Positions 33,181 through 45,200 of a stretch of 64,000 nucleotides of DNA are shown here, piece by piece (the first letter of the stretch is position 1; each line of letters starts with the position of its first letter). The position numbers and the translations under genes are program-made. Source of the stretch: Flabesymbios commensalis (Eukaryota > Annelida > Polychaeta > Terebellida > Flabelligeridae); assembly GCA_964017125.1 (NCBI GenBank), contig OZ024912.1, positions 64,276,390 through 64,340,389 of the forward strand, given 5' to 3'. Below the pieces are notes generated by a model, which worked only from the letters and a program-made list of their open reading frames with translations, had not been told where the DNA came from and searched no databases.

Positions 33181-33747
33181 CTACCAACAAATTTTCAATT
33201 GAATGCTGGAAGAACAGAACTCGTGTTGGTATATACAAATTTTAGTGTACATTAATTTTTTTTTTTGTAATGAAATCATGAGTATAAGCTGGCATTTGTT
33301 CCGTGTAGTGCTGTACCTGAAACCAGTCAATAATATATCATGTGAGATAGAAGCGAGAAATACTTCTTTGAAATGTTTATTTTTTAAAGTCACACAGAGA
33401 TATCTAGTGCCGTATATGTGACCTGTCCACAGTGTGAGTGCTGCGTTATTTAAACTAACGAGCACTTGGATGAGTGGTACCCTGTAATAGTGCAGCACTA
33501 CTCTGAGTGCGTGTAGCTTTAAATAGTAATCACCACTCAGTGTAGAGACAAATCTGAGGTAAGCATAGAGGCTTTTTTCATGATGACGCTCACTGATAAA
33601 CATTATAACATATAAGTGTGTGTGCAATAATGCAATCATACCGGGCAGAAGGGGGTTTCCCTTCACACAACAGACGTTGATCGGATCAATAAGGCTATAA
33701 CCTCCTTGATCCGATTTTGTCCATCCTCCTCGACGCCCACCCAACAC
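33181..33747 (-). CDS. 188-codon open frame of unknown nature, doubtful
   Basis: This is among the longest frames outside recognised exons and tandem repeats. The translation (MLGGRRGGWTKSDQGGYSLI at the start, LKICW at the end) shows no motif I recognise and no signal or membrane pattern, and its composition looks like chance translation of intergenic DNA. It could belong to a decayed mobile element. Confidence 0.1.
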   Translation of the reverse strand: MLGGRRGGWTKSDQGGYSLIDPINVCCVKGNPLLPGMIALLHTHLYVIMFISERHHEKSLYAYLRFVSTLSGDYYLKLHALRVVLHYYRVPLIQVLVSLNNAALTLWTGHIYGTRYLCVTLKNKHFKEVFLASISHDILLTGFRYSTTRNKCQLILMISLQKKKLMYTKICIYQHEFCSSSIQLKICW

Positions 33748-33751
33748 AGCA

Positions 33752-33975
33752 TTAACCCGATAAATTAACCGATAAATTATTTATTTCAAATTTTCACCCA
33801 CTTGGAAGTTGGGTCTCGCTGACACGATCCAGAACTTCAGGTAAGTTAACATTATTCAGATTTGATAAAATGAAGGTCAACGATTTTGAAATTTTGTTTG
33901 ATTGACGTCACGTTTTATCTTTGACATGTTCAAAAACTGGCACTTAATGCGGTAAAATAAACTGAAAAAAACCGA
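33752..33975 (-). mobile_element. MITE family B, copy 6
   Basis: It is in reverse orientation from TTAACCCGATAAATTAACCG. The hairpin is GTTGGGTCTCGCTGACACGA (GTCA loop on the - strand), followed by the GACGTCACGTTTTATCTTTG body. Confidence 0.65.
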
Positions 33976-34149
33976 GTATACAAGACTACATAAGTCCAGG
34001 AGCTCCCGCTCCGAATTAGATTTTGATTTGAGCAATTTTGTGTAGGGTTAATAATGTAGTCCTAAGCTAGGTCAAAAATCAAGACGCAAGACAACTAGGT
34101 CTAAGAAGCCCAGTCTAAGAGTAAGATAAGAACTAGACAGTCTGTCAGA

Positions 34150-35745
34150 GATTGCAAGCCTCCATTGAAATTAATGATTCTAATCAGTATCCAAGTAATG
34201 GTCTACCTATCTGGCACGGTTTACCCGATATTAGGCCAATCGAGGTAATTAATAGCTGATTTACGGTCATTTTGAATTCGATATAAACTAGTTAAAAACT
34301 TAGGGTGCATCCTCCCCCGAAACCTCAAATTTTGTTTTATAGTAATGGTAATTTGATCGAGTCAGAATTTTTCAAGATGCATCCTCAGCTGAAATCTCAC
34401 ATTTCATTCTATAGTAATCGTCCAGCTATGTAGCACGGTTTACCAAATATCGGCCATGTGAAAGTGAATAATGGCCTAAAGGCGGCCATTTTGAATTTAA
34501 TAAAGTCGAAATTTTCCAAGATGCATCCTCAGCTGAAATCTCACATTTCATTCTATAGTAATGGTCCAGCCATCTAGCACGGTTTACAAAAATGGCCGAT
34601 AGGAGGCCATTTTGAATTTGATCAAGTCAAAATTTTTCAAGATGCATCCTCTCCTGAAATCTCATATTTTGTTTTATAGTAATGGTCTAGCCATCTAGTA
34701 CGGTTACCAAATAACGGCTATGTGAAAGTGAATAATGGCCGATAGGCGGCCATTTTGAATTTGATCGAGTCAATTTTTTTCAAGATGCATCCTCTCTTGT
34801 AATCTCACATTTTGTTTTATAGTAATGGTCCAGCTATCTAACACGGTTTACCAAATATCAGCAATGTGAAAGAAATTCGATTGAGTCGAAAGTTTTTAAA
34901 AGGCATCCTCTCCCGAAACGTCACATTTTGTTTTATAGTAGTGGTCTAGCTATCTAGCACGGGTTACCTGATATCAGGCCTATCGAGGTAAATAATGCTG
35001 ATTGTCGGCCATTTTGAATTCGTAAGTTAGAAATTTTCAGGGTGCATCCTGCCCCGAAAACTCACACTTTGTTTTATAGTAATCAGATAATGGTCTAGCC
35101 ATCTAGCATGGTTTGCAAAATATTGGGCATGTGAAAGTAAATAATGGCCGATAGGGGGCCATTTTGAATTTTATCGAGTCGAATTTTTTCAAGATGCATC
35201 CTCTCCTGAAATCTCACATTTCGTTTTATAGTAATGGTCTAGCCATCTAGCACGGTTTACCAAATAACGGCCATGTGAAAATGAATAATGGCTGATTGGC
35301 GGCCATTTTAAACGTGGACGAGTTGAATTTTTTCAAAATGCATCCTCTCCTGAAACCTTACAATTTGTTTTATAATAATGGTGTAGATATCTTGAGCGGT
35401 TTTCATGATATTCCACAATATCAGGCCTGTCGAGGTGAATAATGGCCGATAGGCGGCCATTTTGAATTTTATCAACTTGAAATTTTTTCAAGATGCATCT
35501 TCTCCTGAAACCTTACAATTTATTTGATATTAATGGTGTAGCTATCTTGTGCGGTTTTCATGATATTCCGCAATATCAGGCCTGTCGAGGTGAATAATGG
35601 CCGATAGGCGGCCATTTTTAATTTTATCGACTTGAAATTTTTCAAGATGCATCCTCTCCTGAAACCTCACAATTTGTTTTATAGTAATGGTGTAGCTATC
35701 TTGAGCGGTTTTCATGATATTCCGCAAAATTTTTCAGTCGGATTT
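34150..35745 (+). repeat. Tandem array, about ten units of ~130-190 bp with GGCGGCCATTTTGAATT
   Basis: Each unit carries TAGTAATGGTCTAGCTATCT, then ACGGTTTACCAAATA, then GGCGGCCATTTTGAATTT and TTTTTCAAGATGCATCCTCT. The GCCATTTTGAA word lies near 34264, 34484, 34605, 34749, 35009, 35159, 35302, 35455 and 35612. The word matches the core of the YY1 site in the AAAATGGCGGC orientation, which is only a sequence resemblance. It is the same family as 29440-30720. Confidence 0.85.
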
Positions 35746-36295
35746 ACCGATGTTATAAATTAGGTTAAAGTGCCGGGTCAACTTCAAGGTCAAGGTCCAA
35801 AAACCTGAAAAGGCACAACTAGGGACCTTAGAGAACATGTATGTGCAATATGACTGTCATCGGCCCAGTACTTTTCGAGATCTGCTCCGAAAACGAAGTG
35901 CGCGTCAAAACGTCTAAATAGGTCATAGTTCTGAACCAGAAGTAGGTCAAAGTTCAAATACCCCAAAAGGCACAACTAGACCCCCTAGGGGTGTTGTGTG
36001 TGAAATTTGAAGACAATCGGACAAGTACTTTCAGAGATATGCTCCGGAAACGAATTGTTTACGGACGGCCCAACGCCGTAACATCATCATTTTCTACTCT
36101 GCGACCTTTAGTATTGAATTCAGATTTAAAATATTTTAACCTGTCCATTATCCACCTGGAAGTAACCCACATACCAAAAATTGATATCCTAGCTTGTTTT
36201 CTTACAAAGTTATAGGCAAAAGAAGAGGCAAAAAAAAAACGGAGGCGGAATCCATAGCTCCCTTCCTCTCACCTACGGGGACGGCGGGTGCTAAT
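35746..36295 (+). repeat. Unique tail of the tandem-array element
   Basis: It contains two copies of a segment: GTACTTTTCGAGATCTGCTC then CCGAAAACGAA, and GTACTTTCAGAGATATGCTC then CGGAAACGAA, each after AAAAGGCACAACTAG. It ends ACGGAGGCGGAATCCATAG. The position relative to the array mirrors the tail at 30420-30720. Confidence 0.6.
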
Positions 36296-36360
36296 AATCG
36301 GGACCGGCGTTAGGTTAAATCAGCACTGGGATAACGCTTGTGTGTCCGCCAGTAACACAT

Positions 36361-36517
36361 ATTGTGGAGAGCCTCCGTGACCGAGAGGTAGCGTGCTCGA
36401 CCTCAAAACGCCAGGGCACGAATTTCGACTTCTGTGTCATCTCTTTCATCTCACCATCCTGAGGAGCTATTCCTGGCCTAGTTTAGGCTATATGTGCACA
36501 AAGATGACCTAAAACCC
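36361..36517 (+). mobile_element. tRNA-derived SINE, second head and tail only
   Basis: GCCTCCGTGACCGAGAGGTA, then CCAGGGCACGAATTTCGAC, then CTCACCATCCTGAGGAGC and GCACAAAGATGACC. The element runs directly into the CATT array that forms its 3' tail. Confidence 0.8.
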
Positions 36518-36615
36518 CATTCATTCATTCATTCATTCATTCATTCATTCATTCATTCATTCATTCATTCATTCATTCATTCATTCATTTATTCATTCAT
36601 TCATTCATTCATTCA
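36518..36615 (+). repeat. CATT microsatellite grown from the SINE tail
   Basis: There are about 24 CATT units with a single TATT variant, contiguous with the SINE 3' end. The other copies of this SINE carry only short CATT or ATTTC tails, so the array expanded after insertion. Confidence 0.95.
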
Positions 36616-36910
36616 GTAACACACCAGTCGGTGCCAGCAGGGGGGGGTCTTCCATGGCAGGTTCTACTGTATATACAGCCCACATCACTAATACACATGT
36701 ATGTAATTAGTAATAGTTAGTGTACGTTACATTGGGATTAGGAAAAAACCAATGTTTATCTAATGTGTTGACACGTACATGTAGGTCCAGCGTTGGTACA
36801 ATTTCGGGTCAATATGTTCTTTTGGTGGCGGAATGACACATACCGAAGACGTAATTATCTGGTGAGTATAGTGCTCGATATAATACACCCTTTAAATTAC
36901 AATGGCAGAT

Positions 36911-37144
36911 TTAACCCTTTCTGTGCAACGACCTCTTCAGACGTGAGAATCTGACGTATGTAGACGTCAGATTATGACGTTTAAAGAAGGTCCCTGCACT
37001 GGAAGATTTCAAAAAATTATACTGACCGTAGACCAATAACAAAGTATTCAAATGAAGCGAGAAGAGCTAGCTAAGACATTTATGATGATTACAAATTAAA
37101 AAAAAACGTTGGTCTGCAAAAATATTCCAGCGTTATAAGGGTTG
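36911..37144 (+). mobile_element. MITE family A, copy 9
   Basis: The left end is TTAACCCTTTCTGTGC, the hairpin is centred on CTGACGTATGTAGACGTCAG, and the right end is CCAGCGTTATAAGGGTTGA. Confidence 0.75.
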
Positions 37145-38408
37145 ATAATTTTGCTACCTCATGTAAATAACGCATTCCAAACACTCTGAACACTCGAGAG
37201 TGCCGAATATGACAAAAACAGCGAAATTAATTTCTCAGACTTTAAGATCCTCTGAATGACCAAACGATATAAACCTAATCAAATAAAAAGAGCGAGCTTT
37301 CCTAATCTGATGATTTTCTTTTGACAGGTGACAAGGATGAGGTATGTCATTGTGGGAGCTGCGGGGTGTTATTGTAATGATTGAACTTTGTTGTGACACT
37401 GTCACCCCTGAGTCGCCGAGCTTAGGCCTATATGTATCTGAGGAGATATTATAATACAGCAACTAATACAGACAACACTATTATATACATGTAGATTACC
37501 GTAAATTATAGCCTAAGGTAAATATTCAAAAATATGATTATTGATAGATGATCCATACATTATTTCATTCATTTCTCATTATTCATATAACGGGAGACAA
37601 ACTTTGTAGCCGAAAAGCTGCTGGAATCCTGAATAAATAAATATGTTTATTCAAAATAAAAGATAAATATGGAGATATTCCAGTTACATGAGGGGGATGT
37701 CTTCGGTTGGATAGTGAAATATAGGTAAATGACTGACAAATAGATAAGTATAATGACTTCTATAGCGCTAGTATTTCTCAACAATATTGAGACTCAATGG
37801 CGAGTTAACTGTGTCAATTATATAAATGGTGATAATGACAAAAAAAAAAGACATTTCGTTATGACGACACTAAAATACTTCTAACCGAGAGATATAAGAC
37901 AAATTACAAACATTGACTTTGTGGAAAAAGACCGCAAAATGCGATGTAAATGACGACAATAAATGTATCTGTAACTAGACAGTCAGTAAGGGACTTCAAA
38001 CCTCCGCTTAAGTTAATGATAGTAGCCTAATCCGGATCGTAATCCAAATCATCCCCAAAATGTAATGGATTGGTCCTCCAAACTAGTAAAAGTTTCATGC
38101 AAATCCGTGTGATATACGACTACGGATCGTAACACGACCAAATGACATACCTTCCTGGGGGAAGTGAATAATTAGCATAGATGCCGTGCTTATTGGCTAT
38201 ATACAACTATAGTTGTAACCACACTGTGGTTTACCTTCGTATGCAATTCCGGTACTAACTACTATTAACAGCATCTAAAACACATTGGCGGAAGATTGGT
38301 CCGCCTATAACACTTGATCTAACCTTAACGCACCATAGTGCGGCTAAATCATAGGAACTAATGACTGTTAAACGGTGTTATACCGGCGACAGCAACACGG
38401 GGCATTAC

Positions 38409-38473
38409 ACCAATGCTGATTTGAAGCTGGGCCAGCGTCGCAGACGCTGGCCCAACTTCAAATCAGCATTGGT
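38409..38473. mobile_element. MITE family E core, near-perfect hairpin
   Basis: ACCAATGCTGATTTGAAGCT and TTCAAATCAGCATTGGT pair, with GGGCCAGCGTCG / AGACGCTGGCCC inside. The outer ends are damaged (AGCAACACGGGGC at the left). Confidence 0.7.
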
Positions 38474-38871
38474 TGAATGTTTTCCGAGTCTTTCAATCGG
38501 CGCGTTGAATTTTGTGTGATGGTGTCGGTGGTGGGTGGGCTGTTAGTAGTTTGTGGAGGGGGTGTGTTCGCACGGTGTGACAGCACCTGACATAAGGTGG
38601 TGGTAGAAGACAGGACTGTCACTCCAGCACCCGTCCCCCAGCCTCACCTAGACGTCTACAGGGCTCTGCAGCCTGGTGCCGCCCACCCCCGGTATACTCA
38701 AGTGTAAGATTGAAAATTCATTGATATTAAACAAATATTTAGATTTAAATAATTTAAATTTGAAAATTATTAAGATTAAAAAATAAATTGTACGTAATTT
38801 CTGTTCGTACCGGATACGGAATTGGCTCACAATTCTCATCTTGTACGGTATAACAAACTTTGAATTTTGTC

Positions 38872-38957
38872 TATATCGTCGCCTCGGAGCTAAAGGATCC
38901 TATCTGCCACTCTGACGAGTGTCAGATAGGATCCTTTAGCTCCGAGGCGACGATATA
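38872..38957. repeat. 86-nt hairpin (family J) just upstream of carbonic anhydrase
   Basis: TATATCGTCGCCTCGGAGCT then AAAGGATCCTATCTG pairs with its complement through the whole 41-base arm, with one mismatch and a TGAC loop. It lies about 210 bases before the carbonic anhydrase start codon, in its promoter or 5' leader. Confidence 0.8.
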
Positions 38958-39168
38958 TTGATTGTAATTCCTCGTAGAAATCACGTGACATTATTTAATA
39001 AAGACATCAAAAAGGAACACCCTGCAGTATACCAATACACATATACCTGTCCAGGATCGCTTTACCATCTGACATCCAAGGACTTCAGTGACGACACTGA
39101 TCCAGTGAAGGACTTCACCAGATCTGAGAGGCTTACTCATCGAGCTAAATATTGAGGATTAGCAGAAG

Positions 39169-39250
39169 ATGGATGTGATGAATCGTCTGACATGGATCAG
39201 TTTGCTGGTGTTACTTAGCATCATGGGCACATACTCTGGATCCGCGCCAA
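39169..39250 (+). CDS. Carbonic anhydrase exon 1: signal peptide
   Basis: It encodes MDVMNRLTWISLLVLLSIMG then TYSGSAP, a positively charged start, a 14-residue hydrophobic core and small residues at the likely cleavage site. The donor GTAAGT follows at 39251. A second in-frame ATG at codon 4 could also start; the first is preferred as the longer frame. The link to exon 2 across 16.6 kb rests on phase (1 base left over, 2 supplied) and on the family needing a signal peptide. Confidence 0.8.
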
Positions 39251-42200
39251 GTAAGTACGGAATAAATCCACGGACAATGTATTAAATTAATAGCTCTGAT
39301 AAATGCAAAGTCGCGCTGCTCGTTGTAATCAACAAAAACGCGGTTTCGGCATGTTTTTTTTTTGGGGGGGGGGGGTGATATTTTTATGTACAGCAGGCTC
39401 TAATCGACGACCGCGTGTAGGTTACATTAATTTATCTAATTTCTTCTTTATACAATGTTTTTGTCATTATCATTTAATATATTGCCACGCTTATAAGGAT
39501 TCAACATGTATGTATGATTCAATACTAAAAGGAAATCATTCTACGATAATTTTCACGTTAACATTTACAGTATAACGATGGTTTTAATATCATATTCAAT
39601 AACCTAAAACATAGATGAAATGACTTGAAACAATTCGCTTTAATATCATCGAATACACTGAAAATAAAAGAAACAAAAATAAACTGCATACAGAGAATAT
39701 TAATTTCGTGAGGAGCTAACCGCTCACCATAAAACAAATATTTATTTCAAATCAATAGTGATAAACAGTATATGACGCGTGCGGACGCCATAACGTGTCC
39801 CGGTGCCGTACACACTCCATGATCCAGACGATCCAGGTAGACTTTTGTCACAGCCAATCTGGACTCGAGTGTCTCCTCCACCCTGCGACACCTTTGCCCG
39901 CACCAACGCCGGCTGAATGCCGTACCGACGTCACTGACGTTGGCCTGGCACTCAGCCGGCGTTGGGCCGTCATCAGTGGCTTGAGTTTCTCAGGAGATAC
40001 GCGGAGATAACCTGCGGATTGACATAAGTCCTACAAAGGGGTGTCAGCCGTGCATCTCATCGCTCACGTCAGAGCGCCACCTTGTAGGACTTAATCGTAG
40101 GTCAGGGAATATTAGCGTCAGTGATAAATGTCGCGAACGAATTAAAGAAAGTCAACCTGGCGAATAACGTAAAACAAAAACGGCGAATAACGTAAAACAA
40201 AAACGTTTCAGCAGTGCTTGACTGCTTTCGCCTGTTAGCCCTTACAGCAAGGGGGTCGACTTTAGACGTCAGAATCTACGTCTAAAGTCGATCCCCGCGC
40301 TGTAAGAGTAAACATACATGTATTTATAATGGCCATTGACCCATACCATAGGTATTCAAACGAATTAGAAAGACCTAACTAAGACGTTCATGATGATTTC
40401 AAATTGAAAAAAACCCTTTGGTCTCCAGAGTTTATACGAAAGTATTTCAGCGCTTTAAGGGTTATACAATGTAGCCTATATTATCATTGTAGCCTAAACA
40501 GCTAAAGTCAGTAGCTGCTCATTTTTCAAGTCAAATATAAGCAGTTGCTGCCTATTGGCTTCCCAGGGCAGTGTAGACGTGTATACATGGGGAAAATCTA
40601 ATTGGAAAATCCCTTAATTTAATTTGAACTCATTTTCGTTCGAAAATTTTTAAAAAAATGCATGCAGTGTTATGCAATACGGTAAATAAGTTGGATCCAG
40701 AGGGCAGTGTGCGTCACTGATTGACTGATTACGTCAAGTGTTCAGGTGTAGCCCTCCTGTGCTGCGCGATATATCGTAGGCTTCTGATTGGTCGAGATTG
40801 ACATCTCGACCAATCCGAAGCCTACGATATATCGTAACTTGTACGAGAATACGGCCACAGGTTTATAACTGATATTAAAGGCGGGTCACAGGGGTTATCA
40901 CTCAACAACAACACCAAAATAGCACTAGTCTATATTCAGTCAGTTTATTGCTCCATATATGACTATATACTTCGATTACCGAATAGAATATTTTTTCTAA
41001 TGCTATTTTATGTCTAAGCCAGCTCTGTAGAAATGAGTGATTAGTAAAATATGTAGTATAGGTTTCCAATCAAGTTAAATATATAACTTACTTTTTAATA
41101 TATCGTACTGCAGTTTAGAATTATCTTGAAAAAAAACCTACTTAACTGTTAATTATTATGTTCATCCGAATTTAACGTTATATTTAACAACCATACTTTA
41201 TCAAATTGCAACAGTAACATTGGAAAATTTGGTTTGATCTCATTATCTATTGTCGTATAATCTGGTCAGCATACCTACTGTTATAACGGGTACTTGCGTG
41301 TACTATCTCGCCTATATGATGTACAGTGCGATATGGGTGAATGAAACCCTACCCACCGAGGCGACAATCTTAGCGGGACATCTCGGGCATAACGCCTAAT
41401 AAGGTGTTAAATGTGTTAAAGTATCACACCACCTAATTGTCCAACACCATAGAAGTGAGGGCTGAGTTATCCAACACCTGCTCATTTGATGTGTGGCACT
41501 CTGAACGACCCTTTGCCCACAAGTACATGCATCTGCCATTTTATAAAGAAGCATGTAGTACAACCCTAATAAGCCTTTTCTCGCGTAGCTATCTCGTTAA
41601 TTTTTCACCAGCTCGTAGTTGTGTCTCGCTACCGCGACCCCCAACTTCAAGTGGGTGAAAATTACACATATTTGTTTAATTTGAGACAAAACATTGCAAA
41701 TCGTTGATCATTTACCACTCATTTCATTCCCAATAATAACAGTGATTTGATCAGCAAATAAAACGGATTTAACACGATTAAAAGTCCTGATTCACGGTTA
41801 AAACAGTCTAACCCTTGTCGCGCTCACAATCGTTTCGGGCGACCATCTTGTAAGAAGTAATTCATTGGTCGTTGGCCTCAAAAATGTAAGGCAACAGTAC
41901 ATTAGGCGATATATGTGATAAATGTATTAGTTACCATTTTATTGAGAGTTAAAACATTCGCAGCAACTCCCAAGGAGATGGTGGCGTAGAATAAAAAAAC
42001 GCATACTGATAAAAATCACCAACATTTCTCTTATTTAATTTTAACATGTTTATCCCTTACAACGCTGAAATAATTTTGTATATAACCATGGAGACCAAAG
42101 GTGTTTTTCAATTTGAAACCACCAGAAATGTCTTAGTGAGCTCTTTCTGCTTCATTTGAATACCTATGTTATGGGTCTGGGGATATTATAAATATTTTTA

Positions 42201-45200
42201 CTCTTATAGTGCGGGGATCGACTTTAGTCGTCAGAATCTGACGTCTACAGACGTCAGATTCTGACGACTAAAGTCGATCCCGGCGAATATTTTTTGAATA
42301 AACCATGGAGACCAATGGTGTTTTTTTTTATTTGAAACCCCCAGAAATGTCTTAGTTAGCTCTTTCCGCTTCATTCGAATACCTATGTTATGGGTCTACG
42401 GTCTTTATAAATGCTTTACTCTTTCAGTGTGGAGATCTCCGCGCTGTAAGGGTTATTATATCGTTATATATTATGTACATTGACTTGTGCTATTTGTGTA
42501 GCCAAGTCACGCCCTTCATTGACTCACGTTGACACACACATATTCTGTGAAACTCAATAGCCTTGACCTCCAATGTTGTCACCGAGCTAGCTAATACAAT
42601 GAAGTACATGTATGGGGTCTTATATAACATTATTTTTCACCGAGTAGCCATTCAAAAAGGTTTCCGGTGACGTCACTACGTTTCACAGATTTATTCTCTA
42701 ACGAATTAGTTTTCATATACATTACTTGAACTCGGATGAATATTGAGAGTAAATATATATTTTTGTATCTTGAGATATGGGCCTAATTATAACTAAATTC
42801 AGTAAATAGTAAACGAAAGAATCTAACATATTAAGTAGGCCTATATTATTATATAATAATTTTAATCCATCACGAGTCGTCTGCCTATTTTAAGATTTGT
42901 CTGAATGTATGTCAATATATAATCCTTGCATGTATGCATTGGTTTTACTAATAATTATGAAGCTGTCGCTTATTTTCACATTTGCACTACTTGTAACAGA
43001 TTTAAAGGAGCATTTTATAATGGTCCTATTTGCTTCTATTATGGAGTCAGACACTATTCCAGCGTACATATCAATGGTATGGAAGGATCGTATCTGCCAC
43101 TATGTAAGCTGGCAGATACGTCCCTTTGATACAAACAGTGAACAAATGATATAGCTCACCACTTATTGTGATCGTTCAAATAGAGCTATCAGAATGACTG
43201 TGTCTACAGCCCTCATAAGTGTAATATGACTATTGAACTAGCACCGGGATTTCTATAGATCATTCATATTTTATAGCATGAAAGATCTAGGTCGAGCAGA
43301 ATGGGTTTGCACGATGCCGGGCAAGCGCTACAGACGCTAGCCCGGAGTCGTGCTAACGCATTCAGCCAGTGAGCAGGACACCAGCAGAATGTGGATCCTG
43401 TTTCATTCCATACTTGGGGATATTTTATATAGACAATGGAGACCAAAGGGTTTAGTCAATTCGAAATCATCATAAAAGTCTTCGTCAGCTATTTTCGCTT
43501 CATTTGAATGGCTATGTGATGGGTCTGCGGCCATTTTAAATAGTTGTACTCTTACAGTGCGGGGATCGACTTTAGACGTCAGAATCTGACGTCTACTGAC
43601 GTCAGATTCTGACGTCTAAAGGCGATCCCCGCGCTGTGAGGGTTAAATACGAATCCAGCATACAATATTATACACAAGGCATCGCATAGCAGGCGCACAT
43701 CAAAAGACAGCCGCTTGTCCAATATTGGCCGGTCCACCTCCTCAATGTAGCTATTGTATTCATGTTCCCACACTCTACATATATACGTTTTTCATTGTAT
43801 AGAAAACCGTAAGCAGAGCACATGTAAGCATCTAAAATATGATAATATATAAATATAAAATACAATTTTATAATTTTTTTATCGAAGAACAATTATTGCT
43901 GATGGATAAGTGTTTCATTAATAGAAACAAATTCTCATTTCAGTCTAACTTAATCCGGAATCAATCGATGAAATGAAGCAAATAATAATAATAAGCTAGT
44001 ACAAGGCCTACACATAGAAGGCAAGCACATGGTGCTTGGTGCAATATATATAATCCAAGTAAGTGAAACACCTGAGCCCTCCAATACCTTAGATCAAGGA
44101 TACTACAACCTTGTAGTATCCTTGCTTAGACTTAGTGGTGATCTATAGTTTATCTAGTGGATAACTGTGTATTAGCACGCGAAGACATATGACATTAACT
44201 GTTTAATAAAAAAGTGAGCAGTTACTGATATTTGCCCTTGCATAATATATACATCCATTTCGTGTATTGTGACATCCAGGCATATGTTTAAAGAGTTCTG
44301 ATTTTAGCGTTGGATAGAAGTTACAAAAGAGCATTCAGTTTGTTGAAAAAAGTGATGTCTTCATATTATGTCCGGCTACAGTTTACGTCTGGTTACATTA
44401 TACGGTTGTACAACTAGCCTCTCCCTCAGATTCTATCTTATATAAGGCCTGTGTGCAGAATGGTGATTATTTTAATGAACTAATTGCACATCATTTCACG
44501 CCACATTTGACTTAAACCAGCCATTAAGAACCATAATTCCATGTCTTTACTCGTTTCTAAAGGGCGCATTGTCATTCCGTATTTCTCACTGATTAAAAGC
44601 GGAAAATGTTGATACTGTTTTAAAAAGGAAATGATATCTTACAAAACTAGATACATTAATAAAAATGAATTGTCGAACTTTCCAAACATTAGGCCCATAA
44701 CAATTAATGTTGGCTACTTTATTTTATCTTATTTTTTCATTTATAAAAATATTCACTACAAAAGTTATTACAAAGCACGCAATAACAGTTAAAAAAACAT
44801 ATATATTATAAAATAAAATAGGCATAATTATATTAAGGTCATTAAAAACATACAGGAAGCACTGAGCACAGCTATCCGAACCTTATTCCCGCGCCTGGTA
44901 GGTATTGTAACACCGTGTTATGTGTGAATAGAATGATATTTACCAGCGTACATAGGACTTCGACCTATGGCTTGATCAATGTTGGACCTACGTCATAGAC
45001 GCTGGTCCAACATAAAAAATGACACCGGGTCAAAGTCTGTATGTGTTTCTGGGTATGTTGCATAACATTAACTCAGATACATGCCAGCAAACACGAGATA
45101 TAGGCACAACGCCAGTCCTACGCTGGGCCAACGTCGCGCAGTCATTAAAACGCTATGGACATTTCTCGAACCTTGGGGTCGAGATCGCTCTCAGTCACGA

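Larger units (their letters stand above)
25810..39168. other. Upstream flank or introns of Sac2 and 5' flank of carbonic anhydrase
   Basis: The missing N-terminal Sac2 exons could lie here, but I recognised none of the expected blocks (for example FVQTRGSVPVFWSQ or WQKVDDRFFWN). The stretch holds repeats listed separately. The parts 26154-26880, 28071-28800, 30721-32280 and 37145-38384 look like unique AT-rich DNA without recognisable features, except poly-C runs near 31155, 31850 and 32105. Confidence 0.5.

Noticed and set aside
37327-37356. Mini-exon between TTTTGACAG and GTATGTC on +
   Set aside because: Acceptor- and donor-like signals fit, but 14 bases give no recognisable residues and no neighbouring gene needs them.
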